Shown: in pieces, positions 57,045-64,000 of the stretch | Position numbering within the stretch: the first letter of the stretch is position 1 | Layout: each line of letters begins with the position of its first letter | Made by a program: the position numbers and the translations under genes | Notes under the pieces: model-generated | What the model was told of the DNA's origin: nothing | The model's input: only the letters and a program-made list of their open reading frames with translations | Databases searched by the model: none | DNA from: Devosia submarina | GTDB lineage: Bacteria; Pseudomonadota; Alphaproteobacteria; Rhizobiales; Devosiaceae | Assembly (NCBI RefSeq): GCF_003056345.1 | Contig: NZ_PYWB01000012.1 | Location: 48,323-112,322 of the forward strand | Length of the DNA stretch: 64,000 nucleotides | Direction: 5' to 3'

Positions 57045-57057
57045 GAGGAAACTTCCC

Positions 57058-57483
57058 ATGGCTGTTCCCATAGGCATGGCGTCCGATCGGACCGGGATCA
57101 AGGTCCCGACCATCCGATATTACGAGCAAATAGGATTGCTACTTTCACCGCCGCGAACAGGAAGCAATCGCCGCCTTTATGGCGATGCTGAAATCCGGCG
57201 TCTTAACTTCATCCGGCACGCGCGCGAGCTGGGCTTCGAGGTCGAGGACATACGCGAGCTTCTTGCGATGGCCGCCGAGCCACAAGCTTCCTGCCACAAG
57301 GCGGACAGCATTGCCCGAAGCCATCTTGCCGAGATCAACCGCCGGATCGCGGCCTTGGAGGCGCTCAAGGGCGAGCTGACGCGCATGATCGATGAATGCG
57401 GCCATGGGCGTATTTGTGAATGCAGGATCATCGAGGCGCTGGCGGATCATGGCTTATGCGAAAGCGAGCATGCCAGAATTTAG
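57058..57483 (+). CDS. MerR-family metal-responsive regulator
   Basis: This 141-residue protein has a MerR helix-turn-helix (IGMASDRTGIKVPTIRYYEQIGLL) and dimerisation helix. Cysteines at 79, 114, 120, 122 and 134 match the placing of sensor ligands in ZntR-type proteins (Cys79 and Cys114 in particular). It should activate the divergent CDF gene on binding Zn2+, Cd2+ or similar. AGAGGA precedes ATG 57058, and the start lies 17 bases from the operator dyad, so autoregulation is expected. Confidence 0.9.
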   Translation: MAVPIGMASDRTGIKVPTIRYYEQIGLLLSPPRTGSNRRLYGDAEIRRLNFIRHARELGFEVEDIRELLAMAAEPQASCHKADSIARSHLAEINRRIAALEALKGELTRMIDECGHGRICECRIIEALADHGLCESEHARI

Positions 57484-57647
57484 GAGCTGGCTTGCTCGGG
57501 CATTGGTCCGGCCAACTTCGCGCTGGGTAGAGCGCTGTGGAGGCGCGCATGATTTTTTACCCGGCTACGAGCGGGCGTCGAATGATTGATCGATGCTGGC
57601 TGAGCAACATCGATCGATCTATTTGTTATTCTAGCTCACGAAAGCTT

Positions 57648-58208
57648 TTATTGCGCAGACGGGTCATAGGTCTGGGGCGGCTGGGAGGTATCGGAAAGCT
57701 CCGAGAGATCCACGCCGACCTCGCTAAGGGACGCTTCAGCTTCCTCGCGGTCCTCGCTCGAGAGTTCAGGCTCGCGCGCCAGGATCCAGCCTGTGTTACC
57801 ATCAGGCGAATAAACAGCGGCCCAGGGATATTGCCCGTCTTCCTCTTCGCCTACGGCGGCGACGACGTAGTTGACTCCTGGAGCACCGCTGTCTTCGCCA
57901 AATTCAACCGAGAAGGTGTTGAAGTTGCCGTTGACGACTTCGGCCGTGCCGACAACACCCTGCTCGTCGCCGGAGGTGCGGTCGCAGCGGTTGATGACCT
58001 CCATGGTGGCATCATCCACCAGATTGTAGGTCGCGGTTACGCCGCCATCGCAGTCTTGCTGATAAGGCGTGGGCGTGCGGGCAATTTCGTACCAGAGCCC
58101 AGTATAGGACTGTGGATTGATCTCCAATGCGGTGGTGGTGCCTGCTTCCTGTGCGAAGGTCGGTGCGGTTACGAGCAGGGCGGTGCCCATAGCTATGGCG
58201 AAGCGCAT
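57648..58208 (-). CDS. periplasmic lipocalin family protein
   Basis: This 186-residue protein has a signal peptide (MRFAIAMGTALLVTAPTFAQ) and a lipocalin fold. The first motif is YTGLWYEIARTPTPYQQDCDGGVTATYNL (G-x-W-Y-E-I-A-R), the later ones YVVAAVGEE and WILAREPELSSED. It resembles Blc but has no lipobox Cys, so it is likely soluble in the periplasm. Ligands of bacterial lipocalins are lysophospholipids or fatty acids. It converges with the MerR gene. Confidence 0.85.
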   Translation of the reverse strand: MRFAIAMGTALLVTAPTFAQEAGTTTALEINPQSYTGLWYEIARTPTPYQQDCDGGVTATYNLVDDATMEVINRCDRTSGDEQGVVGTAEVVNGNFNTFSVEFGEDSGAPGVNYVVAAVGEEEDGQYPWAAVYSPDGNTGWILAREPELSSEDREEAEASLSEVGVDLSELSDTSQPPQTYDPSAQ

Positions 58209-58347
58209 CTTGTTCTCCTTTTCCTGGTATCAGCGGTGAACATTGCGCATGCGCCAGGGTTCCCGTTTGCCTCAGGTGAAGTACAACCCGACCCTTTTAG
58301 GTGTGTCAGACCGTTGGGCTCCAGCCGAGCGCTATACGCAAAATCAG

Positions 58348-58830
58348 CTAGCCGCAGCGGGCTAAAACCTTGCCAATAGCGGCAGACGAGTTCTTGGCGC
58401 CGAAAGTCTGGCGATCCAGGAATTCGAGTTGACCGTCGCGCTTCGTGCGGGCGAAGGCCAAATGGATCTTGTCACCAGCTTCTTGGGCCAGGCGTGCCCA
58501 TTGGCGGGCCACGGGACCACGAACCAGGACGGAACTGCCATCGCTGTGGATCAGGGGAAAATCCTGAGCGAAGTTGGTGTCGTTGGCGACAGACACTTTG
58601 TTGCCTTTGGCATTGAGGGCAAGGCTCATGGTGCTTGCCGAGGCTACCTCGCTGTCGGGCTTTCGCACCCAAAAGGCCATGGCGAGATCACCGCCCCGGC
58701 AGGCAAACTGAAATTGTGCGCCCTCATTGTCGAAATAGGCAATAGGGGTGCTGCCGCTCTCAAACTGCCATTCAGCAGCACATGCCGGAGCCGCAAGCAG
58801 CAAGAGGCAAGCGGATAAAGACTTGAGCAT
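58348..58830 (-). CDS. hypothetical secreted protein
   Basis: This 160-residue protein has a signal peptide (MLKSLSACLLLLAAPACA, then AEWQF). The mature part has two cysteines (FACRGGD and the C-terminal VLARCG) that could form a disulfide. It contains a central WVRKPDSE segment and ends in a short helix with AAIGKVLARCG. I do not recognise the family. It is transcribed leftward, between the lipocalin and the PRC-barrel gene, with no evident operon partner. Confidence 0.72.
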   Translation of the reverse strand: MLKSLSACLLLLAAPACAAEWQFESGSTPIAYFDNEGAQFQFACRGGDLAMAFWVRKPDSEVASASTMSLALNAKGNKVSVANDTNFAQDFPLIHSDGSSVLVRGPVARQWARLAQEAGDKIHLAFARTKRDGQLEFLDRQTFGAKNSSAAIGKVLARCG

Positions 58831-58995
58831 GGATGTGTCCGGGGCCAGAAGGTGAAAAGCGCGTAAGCAGTACAGGATCGCGCCCTCAGATATTGGACGG
58901 CTTTGGTAAACTCCGTACTAACGTGACCGTGCAGCCGGTTGCCCGGAACTTGCGACAGGGGTGGTCGTTCAAATGCCACCATCAAGGAGGTTTAC

Positions 58996-59361
58996 ATGAA
59001 CAAGATTGTTACCCTAGCCGCAGCTCTGCTGATGACCAGCACCGCCTTTGCGCAGAATGCGCCAGCGAACTGGATCGAGATCGATGACGATGCCGTACAG
59101 GTTCCCGGGCTCAACGTAAGTGTTGACGAGCTCGAAGACATGGATGTCTTCACCGAGCGTGGTGAGAGCATTGGCGAAGTGGATGAAGTTCTTGGCACCG
59201 AAGCTGGAGTCGTTTCAGCAGTCGCAATCGAAATCGATGAAGGTTTGTTCGACGACAAAACGATCATTTTGGAGATCAGCGAATTGAGCGTGGCTGAGGG
59301 GCGCCTGATTACTCAGCTTACTCAGGAGCAGATCGAAGCCATGCCCGACTACAACGACTAA
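58996..59361 (+). CDS. small secreted PRC-barrel domain protein
   Basis: This 121-residue protein has a signal peptide (MNKIVTLAAALLMTSTAFAQ) and an acidic PRC-barrel-like domain (EDMDVFTERGESIGEVDEVLGTEAGVVSAVAIEI). PRC-barrel proteins of this periplasmic kind are common in Rhizobiales, often linked to stress, with no defined function. ATG 58996 is preceded by an ideal AAGGAGG. A strong terminator follows. Confidence 0.83.
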   Translation: MNKIVTLAAALLMTSTAFAQNAPANWIEIDDDAVQVPGLNVSVDELEDMDVFTERGESIGEVDEVLGTEAGVVSAVAIEIDEGLFDDKTIILEISELSVAEGRLITQLTQEQIEAMPDYND

Positions 59362-59376
59362 AAGCGCACAAGCTTT

Positions 59377-59405
59377 GGCCAGCAGGAATATTCTGCTGGC
59401 CTTTC
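59377..59405 (+). terminator. intrinsic terminator after the PRC-barrel gene
   Basis: A perfect 9-base-pair stem (GGCCAGCAG at 59377-59385 with CTGCTGGCC at 59393-59401) with a 7-base AT-rich loop is followed by TTTC. It lies 15 bases after the stop codon. Confidence 0.75.
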
Positions 59406-59517
59406 ACTGCGCGTGCGACACATAGCTGGCATGCAGCCGATCCGGTGGATCTTTGATCTTGCGCAACAAAGCGCGCTCTTGCCCGGGTTATGGATGCCTC
59501 AAGTTCTGGAGGCTGAC

Positions 59518-59763
59518 ATGAGCAAGACAAATATGACACGCACGGACGAGGCGATCGCGGACCGGGTCATGGTGTCGCTGTGGGAGGATCCGTTTCTGGA
59601 CCCCACCGGCATGCAGGTGAGCGTAGCCGATGGTGTCGTGACCTTGACGGGCAATAATCTGGACCCCGAACAAGTGCTTCGCGCGACCTCGCTCCTGGCC
59701 GATTTGATCTGTGTGCGGGATGTGGTTGATGGGACAAGCGTGCGCTTTTCCCAGGCTGCCTGA
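59518..59763 (+). CDS. small BON-domain protein
   Basis: This 81-residue protein contains one BON-like domain: DEAIADRVMVSLWEDPFLDPTGMQVSVADGVVTLTGNNLDPEQVLRATSLLADLICVRDVVDGTSV. There is no signal peptide. BON domains bind phospholipids or other hydrophobic ligands; here the role is unknown. ATG 59518 has GGAGG six bases upstream. It lies alone between the PRC-barrel and DUF309 genes. Confidence 0.8.
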   Translation: MSKTNMTRTDEAIADRVMVSLWEDPFLDPTGMQVSVADGVVTLTGNNLDPEQVLRATSLLADLICVRDVVDGTSVRFSQAA

Positions 59764-59969
59764 GCCACAGTCGGCACTACCAAACCGGGGGGTCATGATC
59801 CTTCGCTGCAGTAAGCGATTGGTGATGAGCGGCTTCCCATGGCTCCCGAGCGCACACGCCTTGGGAGCTTCTTGTCTCAAGCGCAGGGAAAAGCTGGCGC
59901 TTGCACAAACCTTCTAGTCCGATCCTGACAGCCTGACGTACAATGTTGCGGCCTGGAGGGATCAACAAC

Positions 59970-60506
59970 GTGACTGATCGGCCGCGCTATGCAATCGGCA
60001 GGAGCTTTCCGTCTTATGCGTATTTGCCAGGACGCTATCCTCATCCGGTGCGGGATCCAGCAGGGCACAGCCACGGGCTCCCGGCACCATTAATCCATGG
60101 GAGCCCTATGCTGGGCTCACACGAGTTTCTCTGGGGAACCGACCTTTTCAATCACGGCTATTACTGGGAAGCGCACGAAGCCTGGGAGGGGCTGTGGCAG
60201 ATGGCCTTGGGAGATGAAAAACTGTTCTTCAAAGGCTTGATCCTGCTCTCTGCCTCCGGGGTGAAGGTGCGGGAAGGCAAGAGAGGGCCTGCACTTCGTC
60301 ACGCCACGCGTGCGGCCGAGATGTTCCTGCTCATACCTCCGCAAGTGCAACTGGAACTGGCTGGAGTGATAGGAAGGACGCCCTCTAGCGTGGCGATGGC
60401 AAGCATCGCAGCCATCAAAACCGCGCCTATGAGCGTGGCGCACAGCGTGATCCCTGACGCGGTCTTCCCTTATGTATTGGGAGACGCCGAGCGAAATGAC
60501 GCCTAA
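59970..60506 (+). CDS. DUF309 family protein
   Basis: About 178 residues. The DUF309 core FNHGYYWEAHEAWEGLWQMALGDEKLFFKGLILLSASGVKVREGKRGPALRHATRAAEMF is clear at residues 67-126. The N-terminal 60 residues are Pro/His/Arg-rich (RYAIGRSFPSYAYLPGRYPHPVRDP). The likely start is GTG 59970 with GGAGG ten bases upstream; an ATG at 59943 has no such site. The family is uncharacterised and probably cytoplasmic. Confidence 0.8.
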   Translation: MTDRPRYAIGRSFPSYAYLPGRYPHPVRDPAGHSHGLPAPLIHGSPMLGSHEFLWGTDLFNHGYYWEAHEAWEGLWQMALGDEKLFFKGLILLSASGVKVREGKRGPALRHATRAAEMFLLIPPQVQLELAGVIGRTPSSVAMASIAAIKTAPMSVAHSVIPDAVFPYVLGDAERNDA

Positions 60507-60508
60507 GG

Positions 60509-62158
60509 CTAAGGAGTGATTTCTATCTGGCTCTTGAGCTTGGCCAATTCAAAGTCGCTGACCCGCACTTCCACTTCGACAGACCAAATGCCAGGAAGAG
60601 GTATGGTTAGCTGGTTTACCTGCCAGACACCTGCGTCGTTCAACTCCGCGGTACGGACAATTGGCGCCATCTGTTCGCCCACTGGCTTGAGCGACACCTT
60701 GACCCCTCTTGGGGTGAGTGTTTCGCCACCATGTTTTCCCAGAGCGATCTCGACGTTGGTGGACCCGACCCGTGGCGAGGAAAAACTCAGCGATGCATGC
60801 AGCTCTTCTTGCGAGATCGGAATCATGATCGATGTTGCTGGCTGAGTTATCAGGGCGCGTGGCGGCGGCGTGAAGCGCCAGGTTGAGACCAGGCCCAGCA
60901 CAGCGAGTATGATGAGGATTTCAGCGATGATGCCGCGGCGCATGTGCCGCAAAGCGCGCACATCCCCCGCCGCTGCCGGCGCCGTCAAAACCCAGCGGTT
61001 CCAACTGGCAATGGCAAAGAGAACCACAAGCAGGACAAGCTTTGCCGCCAGAACCTGCCCGTAGGGTGACAGCCAATTGCTGCCCGGCGGTCCCAGCTGA
61101 ATTGCAGCCAAAATGGCGCCCGAAAGCACAAGCGGGACGATGGCGAAAGGGATGGCGCGGGAGAACTTGATCAGCGGTGGCGTTGCGGAGCGCCTATCTT
61201 GCCGGAGCAGCAGCACAAGGGGGAACAAGGCGCCTACCCACCAGGCGATTGTCGTTATGTGCAGGAACAGGGCAGTTTTGGTAAGCCATTGCGGCTGGGC
61301 AGCACTCGCGTGCCCGCTGGACAAGATGGCAATGCCAGTCAACAGCAGCGCCACAGCGGCCGAAACGCGAACCCATGTTGGCGACTTGGCGTACAAGGTT
61401 CCGAATCCAAACAGCAATGCGCCGACGGCGAGGAGAACAGTGGTGCCGTACGGGCTGTTTATTCCCAGCAGCCAGGTTCGGGGTTGGGGAAGTGCGAAGA
61501 AATCTGCGCCGGCCAGGTCCAGGCCCTGAAGGCCAACAACAAGAGGCGCAGCGACGAGGCCGGCAATAATTGTCCATTTGCAGCTAGTACCTGCAAGTGG
61601 CGGCAGTTCAGGCGCAAGCAAACGAAAGACAGCTCCGCCGACTCCGAAGAACAAGCCGATAAACATCGCCAACCGCGTTACCCATAGCGCGCTGGCAACA
61701 GCCGAGCCAGTCGGTGAAGCAACGAAGTTTTGAGCAGCGCTGGCTGTGCCTACAACGAAAAAGCTCGTTCCACTGATGGGATGCCCATCCTCGGAAACTG
61801 CCCTCCAGCTCAGCGCATAGCTTCCCTCACCCAGTTCTGGGGGCAAGCTGATTGATATGGTGGTGCCAGAGGCCGAAGATTGCTCCAGATCGCTCAGTTC
61901 TCCCCCTGGGCGCACAAGGGACGCCGCAATAAGCGACACTGGTTCGTTGAACGAGAGAGCCACTGTGTCTGGTGCGCTCTCGAGAACCGCTCCATCCGCC
62001 GGCAGCGTTGCTGTCAAGGTGGCGTGTGCGTGTGCGCCCTGACACAAGGCGAGGCAAACCAGCAGTCCCGCTGCCAGCATAATGGCGAGCGGGACAAGGA
62101 AGCGGCTCAGAGAAAAGACGCAAGGGTATTCCCTCGCGTCGAAGGTCGATGAACTCAA
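60509..62158 (-). CDS. CopC-CopD fusion copper resistance protein
   Basis: About 549 residues. An N-terminal signal segment is followed by a CopC domain beginning HATLTATLPADGAVLESAPDTVALSFNEPV and containing EDGHPISGTSFF, with the N-terminal His typical of copper sites. A CopD-like membrane domain of about eight helices follows (AMFIGLFFGVGGAVFRLL, LHITTIAWWVGALFPLVLLL). A C-terminal extracytoplasmic beta-rich domain (about 430-549) matches the extra domain of YcnJ-type proteins. The likely start is TTG 62158 overlapping the ycnI-like stop (TTGA). It imports or manages periplasmic copper with its upstream neighbours. Confidence 0.88.
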   Translation of the reverse strand: MSSSTFDAREYPCVFSLSRFLVPLAIMLAAGLLVCLALCQGAHAHATLTATLPADGAVLESAPDTVALSFNEPVSLIAASLVRPGGELSDLEQSSASGTTISISLPPELGEGSYALSWRAVSEDGHPISGTSFFVVGTASAAQNFVASPTGSAVASALWVTRLAMFIGLFFGVGGAVFRLLAPELPPLAGTSCKWTIIAGLVAAPLVVGLQGLDLAGADFFALPQPRTWLLGINSPYGTTVLLAVGALLFGFGTLYAKSPTWVRVSAAVALLLTGIAILSSGHASAAQPQWLTKTALFLHITTIAWWVGALFPLVLLLRQDRRSATPPLIKFSRAIPFAIVPLVLSGAILAAIQLGPPGSNWLSPYGQVLAAKLVLLVVLFAIASWNRWVLTAPAAAGDVRALRHMRRGIIAEILIILAVLGLVSTWRFTPPPRALITQPATSIMIPISQEELHASLSFSSPRVGSTNVEIALGKHGGETLTPRGVKVSLKPVGEQMAPIVRTAELNDAGVWQVNQLTIPLPGIWSVEVEVRVSDFELAKLKSQIEITP

Positions 62159-62679
62159 TGGGCGTGCCCTGCAGCAGGAGTAAGCGTGAGCGAGGGTGCA
62201 GGGAACTCAGAATCATGGTCGCCAGACTGGTCGATCCAGGCGTCTTCCGTTGTGCCGCAAGTCTGGATCACGGGGAAGAACAGGGTGCTTCCTTCTTCAA
62301 GTTCACCGCCCAGGGTGCCACGGAAGGTAAACTCATCAAAGAAATCGTTGGGCAGGTTGCCGCCGGTCCAGGTGATTTCCTTAACGCCCTCGGTTAGCTC
62401 AGTGCCGTGATTCATGAAGGGGGTTTCATAAGGACCCGTCTGGGTTTCGATCGTCCAGCCGGCCTTGGGCATCGGCTTGACGTTGTACAGCCCTTCCGGA
62501 ACCTGGACCCGAACGGCGGTAGTTGCCTCATTGCCGCAGCCGTGACCCACAACAAGCACTGCACGGTAGGAGGCCCCGACTGGTGCCTCTTTTGTCTGCA
62601 GCGTGATGTGAGCGAATGCGGGGGCGCACATTGCCAGTAATGCAGCGGTACCGGTGACCAGCGTAAGTGCAATCCTCAT
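62155..62679 (-). CDS. ycnI: YcnI-like DUF1775 copper-binding protein
   Basis: This 174-residue protein has a signal peptide ending APAFAHIT; processing leaves an N-terminal His as in YcnI copper sites. The DUF1775 motifs are RAVLVVGHGCGNEATTAVRVQVPEGLYNVKPMPKAGWTIE and WTGGNLPNDFFDEFTFRGTL, plus a C-terminal AAGHAH. It chaperones or sequesters copper extracellularly. It overlaps the CopC-CopD gene and lies 39 bases after the His-rich protein gene. Confidence 0.9.
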   Translation of the reverse strand: MRIALTLVTGTAALLAMCAPAFAHITLQTKEAPVGASYRAVLVVGHGCGNEATTAVRVQVPEGLYNVKPMPKAGWTIETQTGPYETPFMNHGTELTEGVKEITWTGGNLPNDFFDEFTFRGTLGGELEEGSTLFFPVIQTCGTTEDAWIDQSGDHDSEFPAPSLTLTPAAGHAH

Positions 62680-62718
62680 TTTCTTCTTCTCCTTATGGCG
62701 TGGAACATATCCGCAGCC

Positions 62719-63759
62719 TTAGTTACGTTGTTCCGGAATTTCGATGGTGAAAGGCACGGTGAGAACCTCTTCACCGCCGATGAATTCGATCCAAAGAGCA
62801 TAGGTGCCCGGTGCCGGTGGCGTCACATGGATGCTCATTTCAGGGGAGATTGCTGTCGCAATTGTTCCATGGTCGCCGTGGCCTGAATGGCTCCTCGATG
62901 TTTGCGCCGGCGGGTGATCCGCAGCACCGTGACCATGTGCACCATGGCTCGTGGCTGGCGTAGTGGCGCTTTGCGAATGACCGGCGTGGCCATGGCCGCC
63001 AGAGCTGTGATGCCCGTCGTGCCCTTGCATCGCGGTTTCGGAGCCATGCTGCTCGGCACCATCGCTCATGGCGTGCGCATGCACATAGGCTAGGTCCTCA
63101 GCCCGCACGAGCACGGCATGGGCAGCGACGCCCAGATAGGGCGCTAGATCTTGGGCAGGCTTGCCGTTCTTTTCAACCGAGAGGGTCATGAGGCTTTCGG
63201 CGCCTGCGCGCAGCTGCGATGGATCCAGGGTGACGGTGTATTCACCGTCCCCAGATGAAATTGGACCGCTTGAAGCGGAGGGGGCGGGAAGCCTCGGTGT
63301 TTCTTTGCTCCCAGCTCCAATTGAAGCGTCAAAGCGCAGAACCTGCTGGCCCATACCCGAGGGAACGGCGTCGGTATAGATGTGGTAAAGCCCAGGCTTG
63401 GGGAAGTCGAGTTCGGCCGCAAAAACGCCTTCGTCATTGGCTTCTTCCACGTGCCGGTGGACCAGGGTAGTCAGTTCTGCGTCGACAGCTAGGATGTGCA
63501 ATTCCTGAGTAAGCTCGACGTCGAACTTGGAGACTTGCTTGTTGGTTGCAAGGTCTGTGTAAACCAGCTCCACTGCGCGGCTGAGTGGCCCAGTCTCCTC
63601 CAGAACCATGTCGCCAGAAACTTTCTGGCTGACATCAGGCAGCGCAAAAACACCTTCGACTTGCATTTCCTGCGCTACGCTGAATGGCCAGGTCGCTCCC
63701 ACGAGCAGGGCAGTTGCGCCGCCGGCGAGCAGCGTCCGCTTCAGAAGTTTCAAGGTCAT
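62719..63759 (-). CDS. His-rich secreted protein of the copper cluster
   Basis: This 346-residue protein has a signal peptide (KRTLLAGGATALLVGATWPFSVA, then QEM) and two immunoglobulin-like segments of the kind seen in copper-cluster proteins (ELTQELHILAVDAELTTLVHRHVEEANDEGVFAAELDFPKPGLYHIYTDAVPSG; later APYLGVAAHAVLVRAEDLAYVHAHA). An extremely His/Gly/Ser-rich linker at about residues 240-300 (HGHAGH, HGAHGHGAADH, HSGHGDHG) follows, then a C-terminal beta domain. It should bind copper in the periplasm. ATG 63759 has GGAG six bases upstream. Confidence 0.85.
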   Translation of the reverse strand: MTLKLLKRTLLAGGATALLVGATWPFSVAQEMQVEGVFALPDVSQKVSGDMVLEETGPLSRAVELVYTDLATNKQVSKFDVELTQELHILAVDAELTTLVHRHVEEANDEGVFAAELDFPKPGLYHIYTDAVPSGMGQQVLRFDASIGAGSKETPRLPAPSASSGPISSGDGEYTVTLDPSQLRAGAESLMTLSVEKNGKPAQDLAPYLGVAAHAVLVRAEDLAYVHAHAMSDGAEQHGSETAMQGHDGHHSSGGHGHAGHSQSATTPATSHGAHGHGAADHPPAQTSRSHSGHGDHGTIATAISPEMSIHVTPPAPGTYALWIEFIGGEEVLTVPFTIEIPEQRN

Positions 63760-63782
63760 TTGGGTCTCCGCTGGCATCATAG

Positions 63783-63817
63783 AAAAAGGTGACCTGCTGG
63801 CATGGTGCCAGCAGGTC
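63783..63817 (-). terminator. intrinsic terminator between the NirK-like and His-rich genes
   Basis: A perfect 12-base-pair stem (GACCTGCTGGCA at 63791-63802 with TGCCAGCAGGTC at 63806-63817) with a 3-base loop is followed on the minus strand by ACCTTTTTC. It lies 14 bases downstream of the NirK-like stop codon and should limit read-through into the copper genes. Confidence 0.8.
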
Positions 63818-63830
63818 GATCAGGCTTGGC

Positions 63831-64000
63831 TTAGTGGCCCGACATGGACGCGTCCGGTGGCTCACCGATAGGGCCAAAGATGTCGGGTTGTTCCTCGCCT
63901 TCCACGATCAGGTAGCCGGCCAGCCCGCGTTCAGCCCGCGAGAGGGCATGGTCCACAAGAACGTACTGTCCCGGTACTTCGCACTTGAACTCGACGATGG
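63831..64000 (-). CDS. NirK-like multicopper protein, C-terminal fragment (5' part beyond window)
   Basis: Only the last 56 codons are visible, ending in TAA at 63831. The sequence IVEFKCEVPGQYVLVDHALSRAERGLAGYLIVEGEE matches the C-terminal cupredoxin domain of copper nitrite reductases, where the His of the LVDHALSRA-type motif ligates the catalytic type 2 copper. The tail ends PDASMSGH. A copper enzyme beside CopCD, YcnI and a His-rich protein is sensible. Whether it is a true nitrite reductase needs the rest of the gene. Confidence 0.75.
   Translation of the reverse strand, partial: IVEFKCEVPGQYVLVDHALSRAERGLAGYLIVEGEEQPDIFGPIGEPPDASMSGH

Noticed and set aside
57588..57615. Inverted repeat GATCGATG / CATCGATC with a 12-base loop between the MerR and lipocalin genes.
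   Set aside because: It could be a weak bidirectional terminator, but it lacks a U-tract and consists of simple GATC/CGAT repetition, so it was not listed as a feature.

Overview
The window looks like chromosomal DNA of an alphaproteobacterium of the order Hyphomicrobiales, most plausibly a Devosia-like member of Devosiaceae. This is inferred from high GC content, a BA14K-like secreted protein, an Omp25/31-type porin-like protein, a ureDAJBCEFG urease operon joined to urtABCDE, and many GTG/TTG starts with ATGA/GTGA overlaps. No lineage marker such as rRNA is present. I see no rRNA, tRNA, CRISPR array, insertion sequence or prophage.

Layout. (1) 1-16037: after the edge-truncated BA14K-like gene comes a catabolic island. 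A leftward operon holds a dipeptide-type ABC transporter, a DUF1537 acid-sugar kinase and a GntR/FCD regulator. A rightward operon holds a BNR sialidase-like protein, PdxA2, a DHDPS/NAL-family aldolase, an iron-type alcohol dehydrogenase and a hydratase, followed by a tripartite tricarboxylate transporter (tctCBA). The divergent promoter region and the region before tctC both carry TTGTnnnACAA, a probable operator of the GntR protein, so all three blocks look like one regulon for an unidentified, probably acid-sugar-containing, substrate. (2) 16067-27674: a dihydrofolate-reductase-like enzyme, then a compact chemosensory operon with a sensorless double-tip MCP, a triple-domain CheW, CheB, CheR, CheA, a STAS-like protein, CheY, a CheC-type phosphatase and a PAS hybrid kinase. 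(3) 27675-43027: a nitrogen block. A sigma-54 promoter precedes urtABCDE and ureDAJBCEFG, and a second sigma-54 promoter precedes a TAXI-TRAP transporter with its DUF1850 partner. (4) 43104-46452: a sulfur-related operon with a tandem rhodanese, a YeeE/YedE transporter, a cysteine/proline-repeat exported protein and an uncharacterised protein. (5) 46465-54357: a signalling region with two paralogous six-helix histidine kinases, a stand-alone receiver, a porin-like protein, an alpha-oxoamine synthase and a REC-GGDEF-EAL protein. (6) 54391-64000: envelope and metal genes: a PNPOx-like protein, an L,D-transpeptidase lipoprotein, YnfA, a MerR/CDF metal efflux pair, a lipocalin, small PRC-barrel and BON proteins, DUF309, and a copper cluster (CopC-CopD fusion, YcnI/DUF1775, His-rich protein, NirK-like multicopper protein cut by the window end).

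Best candidates for undescribed biology are the alpha-oxoamine synthase next to membrane kinases and a c-di-GMP effector, which resembles the Lqs/Cqs quorum-sensing logic in an organism where I do not know it to be described, and the rhodanese/YeeE/PCAAGA-repeat operon. The chemosensory operon and the two sigma-54 promoters linking a TRAP transporter to urea nitrogen are also notable. Nothing was computed beyond reading the sequence, so family assignments rest on recognised motifs.
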